From JAGWRA01 sp963711505 (GTDB lineage: Bacteria > Acidobacteriota > Vicinamibacteria > Vicinamibacterales > CAVVIG01), in the NCBI GenBank assembly GCA_963711505.1, contig CAVQEJ010000003.1, forward strand, positions 310,001 to 374,000: 64,000 nt of DNA, in the 5' to 3' direction. Each line of letters starts with the position of its first letter. Position 1 is the first letter of the stretch. The translations under genes were made by a program, and so were the position numbers. The notes under the pieces are model-generated. The model had not been told where the DNA came from and searched no databases. It saw only the letters and a program-made list of their open reading frames with translations. This document shows positions 1 to 8,598 of the stretch, piece by piece.

Positions 1-557
1 GCCGCGGGACCGCCCCGCATGGACACCCGTACCGATCCAATCCGCATATGTCTTCGACTGTACCTCATTTCCGGCCGGGCTGCCGGCGGAGGCCGGTCCC
101 GTCCAACGTGCGAGACGCAGCCCGCAGGGCGGAACGGAACACCGCGCCGGCTCGTCCGCTTGACCGGCCGGGCGCCGGCGTCGTGCGTCCGAATCGGATG
201 TAATGGCGGGACGGAGGCCGTAAACCCGACCGTGTATCGAATCGAAACGGTGCGAGGATCGGTTGTCGTGCGACCGAACGCGGCGCCAGGCGGGCGCGCG
301 CGGCGTTCCGCGGCTTCCCGCGGACGATTGCCGCCCAACGGCGGGGATTTGCGGCCGCGGCGGCCAATCTTGCACGGATGGTCCGGTTGTTGCTCTGCCG
401 TAACCAGGCACGAGGCGCGAGGCGTGCGTCACGCCGCGCCCGACCCGGCGACGGCGGATATCCCGTCGCGCCAGGTGCCTCGAGTTCCTTCTGCCTCCGC
501 ACGGTCCGCTGCCGTGCCGGGGGGCGGGGGCCTGGCCTCGAACTGTGAGGTGACCCC
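1..557. other. No supported gene; upstream region of the first CDS
   Basis: Open frames exist on both strands, but they have the arginine/proline/alanine-rich composition of reading frames in GC-rich DNA and no recognisable motif. The last ~60 bases presumably hold the promoter and ribosome site of the gene starting at 558. A purine-rich stretch (gtgaggtgacccc) precedes the ATG. Nothing else can be supported. Confidence 0.6.
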
Positions 558-3500
558 ATGAGCTGGTTCCGTCCGTTCCGGCAGCCGTTGAGCGCTCTCG
601 GTCTCGCGCTCCTGCTGCTGGGCGTCGCCGTGCCGGCGTCGGCCCAGTATTTCGGCCGCAACAAGGTGCGGTACAAGGATTTTCATTTCGAGGTGCTGAA
701 GACCCGCCACTTCGACGTCTACTTCTACCCGGGCGAGTCGGTGGCGGCGCGGGAGGCCGCGCGGATCGCCGAGCGCTGGTATGCGCGGTACGCGCGGGTG
801 CTGGATCATCAGTTGAACGGACCACAGCCGCTCATCCTCTACGCCGACCACACCGACTTCGAGCAGACCAACGCGATTCAGGGCGAGCTCGGTGCGGGCA
901 CCGGCGGCGTTACCGAGATCATCAAGCGGCGCATCGTGCTGCCGCTGGCCGGCACGCTGGCCGAGACGGATCACGTGATCGGCCACGAGCTCACGCACGC
1001 CTTCCAGTTCGATATCACGAGTGAGGGGAGCTCGGCCGTCACGGGCGGCGTGCCGGGCGCGGCGCGGCTGCCGCTGTGGTTCATCGAGGGGATGGCGGAG
1101 TACATGTCGCTCGGGCCGGTCGATCCGAACACGGCGATGTGGATGCGCGACGCCGTGCGGCAGGACAAGCTGCCCGACATCAAGGACCTCAACGATCCGA
1201 AGTACTTCCCGTACCGGTGGGGGCAGGCGTTCTGGGCGTACGTCACGGGCCGCTGGGGCGATCCGATCATCGGCACGCTGCTGAGGGCGGCGGGCAGCAT
1301 GGGCAGCGCGCGGAGCGCCCTGCAGCAGGTGCTGAAGGAGTCGCCGGCGCAGCTCTCCACGGAATGGCACGCGGCGCTTCGGGCCGAGTACGGGCCCGTC
1401 GTGAAGGCCACCGAGCGGCCGTCGGCGTACGGCCGCCAGCTGATGACGGGCAGCAGCGAGGCCGACAAGCTGAACGTCTCGCCGGCCATCAGCCCGGACG
1501 GCACGAAGGTGCTGTTCCTGTCGTCGCGGAACCTGTTCTCGGTCGACCTGTATCTCGCTGACGCGAAGACCGGCCGGATCATCAAGCGCATCACGAAGAC
1601 CGCACTCGATCCACACTTCAGCAGCCTGGAGTTCATCAACTCGGCGGGCGCATGGGCCGACGACAACCGGCGCTTCGTCTTCTCGGCGGTGAGCGCGGGC
1701 CATCCGGAGCTGGTCATCCTGGACGTCGACCGCGACCGGATCGAGCAGGAGATCAAGCTGCCTCAGGTCGGAGAGATCTTCAGCCCGTCGTGGGCTCCCG
1801 ACGGCCACGCCATCGTCTTCTCGGCGATGGTGGGCGGCCTGACCGACCTGTTCACCTACGACCTGCACCGCGGCAAGCTGACGCGGCTCACCAACGATGC
1901 GTACGCCGACCTGCAGCCGGCCTGGTCACCCGACGGGAAGACCATCGCGTTCGTGACCGACCGCTACTCGACGGACCTCCAGGATCTGCAGCCGGGGCGG
2001 TACCAGCTGGCGCTGTACGACGTGGCGTCGGGCCAGATCTCGCCGCTCGGCACCTTCCCGCACGGCAAGAGCATCAATCCGCAGTGGGCGCCCGACGGGC
2101 GCAGCCTGTACTTCGTGTCCGACCGGACCGGCATCAGCAACATCTATCGCCTGGACGTGACCTCGGGGTCGCTGACGCAGGTGACGAACCTGAACGCCGG
2201 CGTCAGCGGCATCACGGCGCTCAGCCCGGCGCTGTCGGTGGCGACGCAGGCCCACGAGCTGGCGTTCAGCGTCTACGAGAACGGGGCGAATCTGGTCTAC
2301 CTGGCCGACAGGCCCGACGTGCTGGCCGGCAGCGTGCCGCAGCCGCTCGGCGTGAAGACCGATCCGGCCGCCCTGCCTCCGGCGAACCGCACGCAGGGGA
2401 CCGTCACGCTGATGCGGACGCGGCCGTCGTTCGGTCTGCCGTCGCCGTCGGCCATGCCGCAGCACGCCTCCGCCTACGAACCGACGCTCTCGCTCGATCA
2501 CATCGGCCAGCCGTACCTGGCCGTCGGTGCCAATCCGTTCGGCACGTTCGTCGGCGGTGGGCTGGCGCTGTTCTGGAGCGACATGCTGGGCGACCGCAAT
2601 CTGGCCACGGCCGTGCAGGTCGGCAGCTCGTTCAGCACGGGCTTCGCCGACAGCCTGAAGAACACGTCGGCGCTGGTCTCCTACCAGGACCAGAGCCACC
2701 GGTGGAGCTGGGGCGGCGCGGTGCAGCAGTACCCGTACGTCACCGGGGCGTTCCAGACCGGGGTCTCGACGGTGAACGGGGCGCCGGTGGGCGTGCAGCA
2801 GACGACGCTCTTCCGGCAGATCAACCGCGGGGTCACCGGGGTCACCTCCTACCCGTTCAACCGGGTGCAGCGGGTGGAGTTCAGCGCCGGGTACCAGAAC
2901 TCCACGTTCGACCAGATCGTGCGGACGAACGTGTTCGACCTGGGCACGGGGCAGGTGATCGGCAGCCAGACGCAGGACCAGCCGCTGGCGGGGGCGCTGA
3001 ACCTCGGGAGTGCGAGCGCGGCGCTGGTCTACGACAACTCGTTCTTCGGGGCGACGAGCCCGATTCTCGGACAGCGCTACCGGCTGCAGGTGACGCCGAC
3101 GGCCGGGTCGCTGTCCTACACGAGCGTGCTGGCGGACTACCGGAAGTACTTCATGCCGGTGCAGTTCTACACCATCGCCGCGCGCATCGTGCACTACGGG
3201 CGCTACGGGTCGGGCGCGTCGGATCCGCGACTGGTGCCGCTGTTCATCGGGTATCCCGATCTCGTGCGCGGCTACGACATCTCGTCGTTCAGTCCGTCGG
3301 AGTGCCAGGCCACGGCCACCGATCCGTGTCCGTCGTTCGATCGGCTGCTGGGGAGCCGGATGCTCGTGGGCAACCTCGAGCTGCGGTTCCCGCTGCTGCG
3401 GCCGTTCGGGAACACCGACCAGCCGTACGGGCCGGTGCCGATGGAAGTGGCGCTGTTCGCCGACGGCGGCGTGGCGTGGACGAGCCAGGATGCGCCGACC

Positions 3501-3656
3501 TTCTTCGGCGGCGATCGCAAGCCGGTCGGCAGCGCGGGGGTGGCGCTCCGCGTGAACGTGTTCGGATACGCGATCGCCGAGTTCGACGCCGTGCGGCCCT
3601 TCAACCGGCCGGGTCGCGGGTGGATGTTCGAGTTCGGATTCACGCCGGGTTTCTAG
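558..3656 (+). CDS. Outer-membrane MA-type peptidase / beta-propeller / Omp85-like barrel fusion
   Basis: The product is 1032 aa with a clean signal peptide (about residues 1-29, cleavage after ASA). Residues ~35-280 resemble the peptidase MA / basic-secretory-protease fold, with the zinc-binding helix HELTH near residue 144 and a downstream acidic segment (EGMAEYM). Residues ~300-580 carry repeated SPDG and APDG motifs typical of TolB/PD40 beta-propellers. The remaining ~400 residues are beta-rich, with alternating aromatic strands, and end in a terminal Phe, as expected for a bacterial surface antigen (Omp85/D15) barrel. The likely role is an outer-membrane anchored protease or folding factor; the substrate is unknown. 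The ATG at 558 gives the signal peptide directly. The frame is intact over 3.1 kb. Confidence 0.85.
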   Translation: MSWFRPFRQPLSALGLALLLLGVAVPASAQYFGRNKVRYKDFHFEVLKTRHFDVYFYPGESVAAREAARIAERWYARYARVLDHQLNGPQPLILYADHTDFEQTNAIQGELGAGTGGVTEIIKRRIVLPLAGTLAETDHVIGHELTHAFQFDITSEGSSAVTGGVPGAARLPLWFIEGMAEYMSLGPVDPNTAMWMRDAVRQDKLPDIKDLNDPKYFPYRWGQAFWAYVTGRWGDPIIGTLLRAAGSMGSARSALQQVLKESPAQLSTEWHAALRAEYGPVVKATERPSAYGRQLMTGSSEADKLNVSPAISPDGTKVLFLSSRNLFSVDLYLADAKTGRIIKRITKTALDPHFSSLEFINSAGAWADDNRRFVFSAVSAGHPELVILDVDRDRIEQEIKLPQVGEIFSPSWAPDGHAIVFSAMVGGLTDLFTYDLHRGKLTRLTNDAYADLQPAWSPDGKTIAFVTDRYSTDLQDLQPGRYQLALYDVASGQISPLGTFPHGKSINPQWAPDGRSLYFVSDRTGISNIYRLDVTSGSLTQVTNLNAGVSGITALSPALSVATQAHELAFSVYENGANLVYLADRPDVLAGSVPQPLGVKTDPAALPPANRTQGTVTLMRTRPSFGLPSPSAMPQHASAYEPTLSLDHIGQPYLAVGANPFGTFVGGGLALFWSDMLGDRNLATAVQVGSSFSTGFADSLKNTSALVSYQDQSHRWSWGGAVQQYPYVTGAFQTGVSTVNGAPVGVQQTTLFRQINRGVTGVTSYPFNRVQRVEFSAGYQNSTFDQIVRTNVFDLGTGQVIGSQTQDQPLAGALNLGSASAALVYDNSFFGATSPILGQRYRLQVTPTAGSLSYTSVLADYRKYFMPVQFYTIAARIVHYGRYGSGASDPRLVPLFIGYPDLVRGYDISSFSPSECQATATDPCPSFDRLLGSRMLVGNLELRFPLLRPFGNTDQPYGPVPMEVALFADGGVAWTSQDAPTFFGGDRKPVGSAGVALRVNVFGYAIAEFDAVRPFNRPGRGWMFEFGFTPGF

Positions 3657-3730
3657 GCGGTGGAGCGTCGCTGTTCCTCCGTGGTCCAGAAGCCGCGAGC
3701 GGGGGCAGGGATGGAGCCGTAATGGGGTCA

Positions 3731-4014
3731 ACGGCGCGCACGGCGCGCCCGCGAGCGGAGTGGCGCGAGCCGGGTCGCGAGCGGAACGAAGCGAGCCGGG
3801 GATTGGGTGGAGTCCCGCAGCGTGACGGCGCGCACGGCGCGCCCGCGAGCGGAGTGGCGCGAGCCGGATCGCGAGCGGAACGCCGCGAGCCGGGGATTGG
3901 GGTGGAGTCCCGCGGCGTGACGGCGCGCACGGCGCGCCCGCGAGCGGAGTGGCGCGAGCCGGGTCGCGAGCGGAACGAAGCGAGCCGGGGTTTGGGGCGA
4001 AGCCCCATGTGAAG
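3731..4014 (+). repeat. Type A element, three tandem units of 94-95 bp
   Basis: Three head-to-tail units start at 3731, 3825 and 3920 with the same acggcgcgca opening. Each unit contains several gcgagc-g and gcgcgagccggg sub-motifs and ends with a short hairpin. The last unit ends GGGGC-gaa-GCCCC at the edge of the htrA leader. The array fills most of the 373-bp gap between the outer-membrane fusion gene and htrA. Further single copies lie near 13283-13375 and 62685-62757. Translation of the array yields SRAERSEPG-type low-complexity peptide, which is not a real protein. Confidence 0.85.
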
Positions 4015-4029
4015 AGGAGAGGCAGGGCA

Positions 4030-5529
4030 ATGCGCAGAGTCAGGGTTGCATATCTCGTTCTGATCGTCATCGCATCCGTCATGGTCGGGATCGTCGTCGC
4101 CTCGCAGTTCGGGTTGACGCGCGACTCGAGTGCGGCCGAGCCGCAGTCGCCGTCCTCCGTGCAGCAGGCCATCGCGAACAATCCCGGCGTGCCGATGGAC
4201 ACGAATCTCTTCCGCAACATCGCGAAGGAAGAGAATCCGGTCGTCGTCTACATCACGACCGAGTCGCACGTGAAGACGCCGCCGACGAGCCAGTTCTTCG
4301 GCGGGAACGACTTCTTCCAGCAGTTCTTCGGGGGGCCCCAGGGGCAGCAGCAGCAGCCCCAGGAGCAGATCGAGCGGGCGCTCGGCTCGGGCTTCATCAT
4401 CTCCAAGGACGGCGAGATCCTCACGAACAACCACGTGATCGCCGGTGCCGACAAGATCCAGGTCGGCCTCTACAAGCAGGACGGCAAGATGTACGACGCG
4501 AAGGTCATCGGCCACGACGCCCTGTCGGATACCGCGCTGATCAAGCTGGTGAACGGCCCGACGGACCTGCCGGTCGCGACGCTCGGCGACTCGGACTCGA
4601 TCGCGCCGGGCGACTGGGTGATGGCCATCGGCAACCCGTTCAACTACGCCCACACCGTCTCGGTCGGCGTCGTCAGCGCCCTCGGCCGGCCGTTCCAGGA
4701 GGCGAGCGGGCGGTACCAGAACATGATCCAGACCGACGCGTCGATCAATCCCGGCAACTCGGGCGGCCCGCTCATCGACGTCAAGGGACAGGTCATCGGG
4801 ATCAACTCCGCGATCCTCTCCAACGGCCGCGAGGGCGGCTTCATGGGCATCGGCTTCGCCATCCCGATCAATACGGCGAAGCAGCTGCTGCCGCAGCTCC
4901 GCAAGGGGAAGATCATCCGCGGCTACCTCGGCGCCATCATCACGACCGTCACCGATCAGGAAGCCAAGGGGCTGGGGCTGCCGAAGGCGGAAGGCGCGCT
5001 CGTGCGGCAGGTCGAACAGAACACGCCGGCCGACCGCGCCGGGCTGCTCCCGGGCGACGTCATCGTCGACTACAACGGGACGCCGGTGAAGTCGAACGAT
5101 CAGCTCGTCAACCTCGTCACCGGGACCGCGCCCGGCACGCAGGTGAAGGTGAAGATCTTCCGCAATGGCGAGCCGAAGACCCTCGAGATCACGATCACCC
5201 AGCTCCACCTGAACGGCGACAACAGCAACGGCGGGAACAACGAGACCCGCTTCGGTCTCACGCTCGGCGACGTGACGCCCGACATGGCGCACCGGCTCGG
5301 GCTGCCCGCCGGCACCAGCGGCGCGCTCGTGCAGAGCGTGCAGCAGGGGAGCGCGGCCGACGATGCAGGGCTGCAGCCCGGCGACGTGATCCTGCAGATC
5401 AACCGGAAGCCGGTGCACAGCGCGTCGCAGGCGGCGAGCGCCCTGCAGCAGGTCGGCGAGGGGGACACGGCGTTTCTGCTCGTCTCCCGGCACGGAACGG
5501 AGATCTTCATCTCGATGCAGCGCGGCTAG
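4030..5529 (+). CDS. degQ: HtrA/DegQ-type periplasmic serine protease with two PDZ domains
   Basis: The product is 499 aa. The ATG at 4030 is chosen because it follows gaagaggagag and gives a signal anchor at residues ~6-27; the open frame extends upstream only through repeat DNA. The trypsin-like domain has the catalytic triad His135 (TNNHVIAG), Asp167 (SDTALIKL) and Ser244 (GNSGGP). Two PDZ domains follow at about 290-390 and 405-495. A glutamine/glycine-rich loop after residue ~90 matches the LA loop region of Do-family proteases. The role is protein quality control in the cell envelope. It probably has its own promoter in or beside the type A repeat array. The choice between DegP, DegQ and MucD cannot be made from the sequence alone. 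Confidence 0.93.
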   Translation: MRRVRVAYLVLIVIASVMVGIVVASQFGLTRDSSAAEPQSPSSVQQAIANNPGVPMDTNLFRNIAKEENPVVVYITTESHVKTPPTSQFFGGNDFFQQFFGGPQGQQQQPQEQIERALGSGFIISKDGEILTNNHVIAGADKIQVGLYKQDGKMYDAKVIGHDALSDTALIKLVNGPTDLPVATLGDSDSIAPGDWVMAIGNPFNYAHTVSVGVVSALGRPFQEASGRYQNMIQTDASINPGNSGGPLIDVKGQVIGINSAILSNGREGGFMGIGFAIPINTAKQLLPQLRKGKIIRGYLGAIITTVTDQEAKGLGLPKAEGALVRQVEQNTPADRAGLLPGDVIVDYNGTPVKSNDQLVNLVTGTAPGTQVKVKIFRNGEPKTLEITITQLHLNGDNSNGGNNETRFGLTLGDVTPDMAHRLGLPAGTSGALVQSVQQGSAADDAGLQPGDVILQINRKPVHSASQAASALQQVGEGDTAFLLVSRHGTEIFISMQRG

Positions 5530-5555
5530 GGGGATCTGTCGCAGGACGGGGACAG

Positions 5556-5608
5556 GGGGCAAGGTCCGAGGGGCACGGCGTTGCTTGTCTCTGGGGACTT
5601 GCCCCTCG
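5556..5608 (+). terminator. Hairpin region 3' of htrA with two competing stems
   Basis: The right arm CTTGCCCCTCG (5598-5608) can pair with GGGGCAAG (about 5557-5564, extended by TCC/GGA around a bulge) or with CGAGGGGCA (5567-5575). The first gives a roughly 11-bp stem. There is no clear T-tract, so it is either a Rho-dependent or stabilising 3' hairpin. The rest of 5530-5763 shows no gene. Confidence 0.4.
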
Positions 5609-5763
5609 TGCCTGTTCATGCCCCCAAAGTTGAGCTTGCCCGGAAACCGCTGTCGAGAGACGATATGCAGTCTGGGGAGGAGGGCTGCGCGCCGTCCGCC
5701 CCGGCTGTGTGCGTACGTTTTCGATGCGGCGCCGGACGGCTGACCGCTCGCGGAGGAGTGCAG

Positions 5764-6810
5764 ATGAACGGGGTTTTCCGCACGATCAAGGCAACGGTTC
5801 GAGGTGCTGGGCCGGCACCGGCTGGCGCTGGGCCAGGTGGCCGGCTGGGCCGCCGTCGGAGCGCTGGTCGGCTGGCTCGGGGTCGACGCCGGCCGGGCTG
5901 AGCGCGGCGCAGGCGCCGGCGCCGGCGGCTCGGTCAGGCGACCAGCTCGGCCTCCTCTCCCGTTGTCGGGCCGAGCTGGCTGGCCGTGCAGGGGCTGCAG
6001 CTGAAGGATACGGCGATGTGCTGGACGGGAGCGCTCGGGCCCGGCATCGCCGACGATCAGCCACCGACCGAGATGCCGCCGCTCACCATCCATCTGGACG
6101 CGCCGCCGCCCGGACACTCCTTCATGCTGACGGGCAAGGACCTCTACCGCCTGAACTGCCAGAGCTGCCACGGGCCGAAGGGCGAGGGGGCGCCGCCCGA
6201 GATCAATTCGCTGCTCGGCCCGGTGCAGGGGGCGTCGCTCGAGATGACGATGCAGCGGATGAAGGCGATCGGCGCGGCAGTGAGTGCGGACTTCGTGAAG
6301 AGCCTGGTGAAGACCGGGCAGGAGACGCTGCACGATCGGCTGGTGAACGGTGGCAAGAAGATGCCGCCGTTCCAGCCGGCTGACGCCGACCGAAGTGAAG
6401 GCGCTCGAGGCGTACCTGGATCTGCTGGCGGGGATTCCGGGCGCTGGAGCGCGCCAGGTGACGGTGACCGAGCCCTACGACCGGGTCGGTGAACTGCTGG
6501 TGAAGGGGACGTGCCACGTCTGCCACGACGCGACGGGGCCCGGCAAGGAGCCGGAGCTGCTGATGGAAGGCGTGCGGCCTTCGCTGGCTGATGCTCCCGA
6601 GGGAGGACTCGCTCGCGCTGTTCGTCCAGAAGGTCGTCCAGGGGGCGCCGATTCTGATGGGGACGCCGGCGATCCTGCACCGCGGCCGGATGCCGGTGTT
6701 CTACTACCTCAATCAGGACGAGGTCGCGGCGGCATACGATTATCTGAACCGGTATCCGGCGCCAGCCACGTCCGGCCACCGAGGCCGACGTCGCGGCGTA
6801 CGCGCACTGA
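5764..6810 (+). pseudogene. Membrane-anchored di-haem cytochrome c, broken by about six single-base insertions
   Basis: Joined across frames, the region encodes a short N-terminus, one membrane segment (GQVAGWAAVGALVGWLG), a haem site CQSCH near 6160, a second haem site CHVCH near 6520 and a C-terminal helix ending at a stop at 6808-6810. The frame changes near 5803, 5896, 5937, 6378, 6586 and 6774. Each is restored by removing a single G, with no stop codon or motif loss otherwise, which argues for sequence errors rather than old decay. The family role is electron transfer at the periplasmic face of the membrane, often to a terminal oxidase or a periplasmic enzyme. A secreted cupredoxin follows 105 bp downstream. 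The ATG at 5764 has a ggaggag ribosome site. Confidence 0.7.
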
Positions 6811-6914
6811 TCGATTCGTATTCAGTATTCGAGAGAGACGGCAGACCCGGCAGCCGGCGCGCCACGGCGCGTCCGCTGCGGGCTGCCCGTTCCGGCTGGA
6901 AGGAGAGCAGCACG

Positions 6915-7526
6915 ATGGTTCGTCGTATTCGCGTGGTCGGATTCGCGCTCGCCCTGGCGCTCGGCGCGGCGCTGGTCGCCACGCCGCTCGTCGCGGCCAG
7001 CAATGGCAGCATCACGGGGACCGTGAAGGGGCAGGGCAGCACGCATGCCGTGGTGTACATCGAGCACGCCGCGGGCACGTTCAAGCCGCCCGCCAAGCCG
7101 CCGGTGATGGACCAGCACTACAAGAAGTTCCTGCCCCACGTCCTCCCGATCCTCGTGGGGACGGCCGTCGAGTACCACAACGAGGATCCCTTCAAGCACA
7201 ACGTCTTCTCGCCCGACTACGGCGGCTTCAACCTCGGGGCGTGGGGGCAGGGGGCGACGAAGAACCACACCTACGACACCTGCAAGAAGGCCCCGTGCGT
7301 GTACCGGCAGATGTGCCTCATCCACCCGCACATGCTCGGCTATGTCGTCGTGCTGCAGAATCCCTACTTCGCGAAGACCGACGACAACGGGCACTACACC
7401 ATCCCGGACGTGCCGGCTGGCAAGTACACGCTGGCCGTCTGGCACGAGGGGAAGCTGACGGCGGGGCCGGAGTCGATCACCGTCTCGGCCGGCAAGGGGA
7501 CGACGGCGAATTTTGCGCTGAAATAG
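6915..7526 (+). CDS. Secreted cupredoxin with carboxypeptidase-regulatory-like region
   Basis: The product is 203 aa with a signal peptide (residues 1-~31, cleavage after VAA) and an SITGTVKG start typical of carboxypeptidase-regulatory-like or methylamine-utilisation-type plastocyanin proteins. Copper ligands are visible: His in KHNVFS (about residue 97), then Cys, His and Met in MCLIHPHM (about residues 135-141). The C-terminal part (DNGHYTIPDVPAGKYTL) is the regulatory-like beta sandwich. It is likely a type-1 copper electron carrier in the periplasm, plausibly partnering the cytochrome c just upstream. The ATG at 6915 follows gaaggagagcag. The final TAG begins a 7-base-period array. Confidence 0.85.
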   Translation: MVRRIRVVGFALALALGAALVATPLVAASNGSITGTVKGQGSTHAVVYIEHAAGTFKPPAKPPVMDQHYKKFLPHVLPILVGTAVEYHNEDPFKHNVFSPDYGGFNLGAWGQGATKNHTYDTCKKAPCVYRQMCLIHPHMLGYVVVLQNPYFAKTDDNGHYTIPDVPAGKYTLAVWHEGKLTAGPESITVSAGKGTTANFALK

Positions 7527-7601
7527 GGCTACGGGCTGCGGGCTCCGGTCCAGTGGGTGTTCAGGACCGAAGACTGTAGCCTGAAGACTGAAGACTACAG
7601 A
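7524..7601. repeat. Heptad-period arrays between convergent genes
   Basis: From the cupredoxin stop codon the sequence reads TAGGGCT, ACGGGCT, GCGGGCT. On the other strand, from the HAD stop codon, it reads TAGTCTT, CAGTCTT, CAGGCTA, CAGTCTT. Both arrays have a 7-base period and both start at the stop codon of the adjacent gene. No gene is present. Confidence 0.75.
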
Positions 7602-8446
7602 TTCTCCCCCAGCGCCAGCGTCCGGATCGCCGCCGCGAGTCCCGCCTCGTCGTTCGACCCCGTCACCCGCCATCCCGACGCCTTCAGTTCGGCCGAGGCG
7701 TTGCCCATCACGACCGGCACGCCGGCGAATGCCAGCATCTCCCGATCGTTCAGGTTGTCGCCGACGGCCATGACCTCGTCGGCCGTCACGCCGAGCGACG
7801 CGGCCCAGTCGGCCAGCGCCGACCCCTTCGTGCAGCCGCCCGTGAGCACGTCGACCAGGGAGAAGTCCCGGTGCGCGTACTCGGTGAGGGCGGCGGCGCA
7901 AGCGGCCGCCGTCGGCAGCGCGCCCAGACGCTCCAGCAAGGCTCGCATCCGCGCCACGCCGCCGCTGAACATCACCTGAATCGGATCTTCGTCCTCCTCG
8001 CCGAGCGCGACCGTCAGATCCGGCACCTGGTGGAGATACGGGCGGTTCTTCTCGAAGTACCCGCGACGGTTCGCGTGCGTCCAGTCCATCCGGTCGTAGA
8101 CCACCTGGCGGGCGAGCGGGCGGTCGAAGATGACGGCAGCGTCGGGACGATAGTCGTCGGTGGCGCTCAGCAGGTCGCGCGCCACGGCGCGGGGCAGCAG
8201 CCGGCGGGCCATCGTTTCACCGCGGCTGGACCGCGTAATGGCGCCATTGTTGACGATGAGGGTCACGTCATCGTCGAGCAGCGAGCCGATGGGGCGGGCG
8301 AAGTGGAAGCTGCGGCCGGTGACGAGGGCGACGGCGATGCCGCGGCCGCGGGCGTCGGCGACGGCGCGGCGGTTCGCCTCGGGGAGCTGCCCGCGCGAGT
8401 CGAGCAGCGTGCCGTCGATGTCGATGGCAATCAGTCGGATGGGCAT
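7595..8446 (-). CDS. Cof-type HAD-IIB family phosphatase
   Basis: The product is 283 aa. HAD motif I is DIDGTLLD at residues 8-15, motif II is the Thr in ALVTGRS, and motif III/IV is the Lys/Asp cluster in KGSALADWAASLGV...MAVGDNLNDREM. The IIB cap (about residues 85-190) places it with Cof/YbiV-type sugar-phosphate or nucleotide-phosphate phosphatases. It is cytoplasmic. The substrate cannot be read from the sequence. It is transcribed divergently from ric with 152 bp between starts. Its stop codon is the first unit of a heptad array. Confidence 0.9.
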   Translation of the reverse strand: MPIRLIAIDIDGTLLDSRGQLPEANRRAVADARGRGIAVALVTGRSFHFARPIGSLLDDDVTLIVNNGAITRSSRGETMARRLLPRAVARDLLSATDDYRPDAAVIFDRPLARQVVYDRMDWTHANRRGYFEKNRPYLHQVPDLTVALGEEDEDPIQVMFSGGVARMRALLERLGALPTAAACAAALTEYAHRDFSLVDVLTGGCTKGSALADWAASLGVTADEVMAVGDNLNDREMLAFAGVPVVMGNASAELKASGWRVTGSNDEAGLAAAIRTLALGENL

Positions 8447-8532
8447 GATCGGGCCGGCTGGCCGCCGCCGGAGGCCGGAAGCCGCGTGAGGCAGGCCTTC
8501 CGCCGCCGGTCCGTGCGGCTGCGTCCGCCCAG

Positions 8533-8548
8533 TATGACATCCGTCATA
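8533..8548 (+). promoter_or_regulatory. CRP/FNR-family-like palindrome upstream of ric
   Basis: TATGAC-N4-GTCATA is a perfect 6-4-6 inverted repeat centred 58 bases before the ric start codon. The TGAC-N4-GTCA core resembles binding sites of NO-responsive CRP/FNR regulators (NNR/DNR, consensus TTGAC-N4-GTCAA). A possible -10 (tacgct, about 8570) would put the site close to -41, a class II activator position. The regulator itself is not in the window. Confidence 0.5.
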
Positions 8549-8598
8549 GGCGGCCGTCCCGGACGGCGCTACGCTGGGATCGTTCTGAGGAGAACCCC

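Noticed and set aside
19..676. Open frames of 180 and 203 aa on both strands at the left edge
   Set aside because: No start-site support, no motif, and composition typical of random open frames at this GC content.
3731..4014. CRISPR array
   Set aside because: The 94-95 bp units are fully repetitive without unique spacers, and no cas gene is near. The heptad arrays likewise have no spacers.
3640..6333. 897-residue minus-strand open frame covering htrA
   Set aside because: Arg/His/Asp-rich composition without motifs; it mirrors the codon pattern of the clear plus-strand HtrA gene and of the type A repeats.
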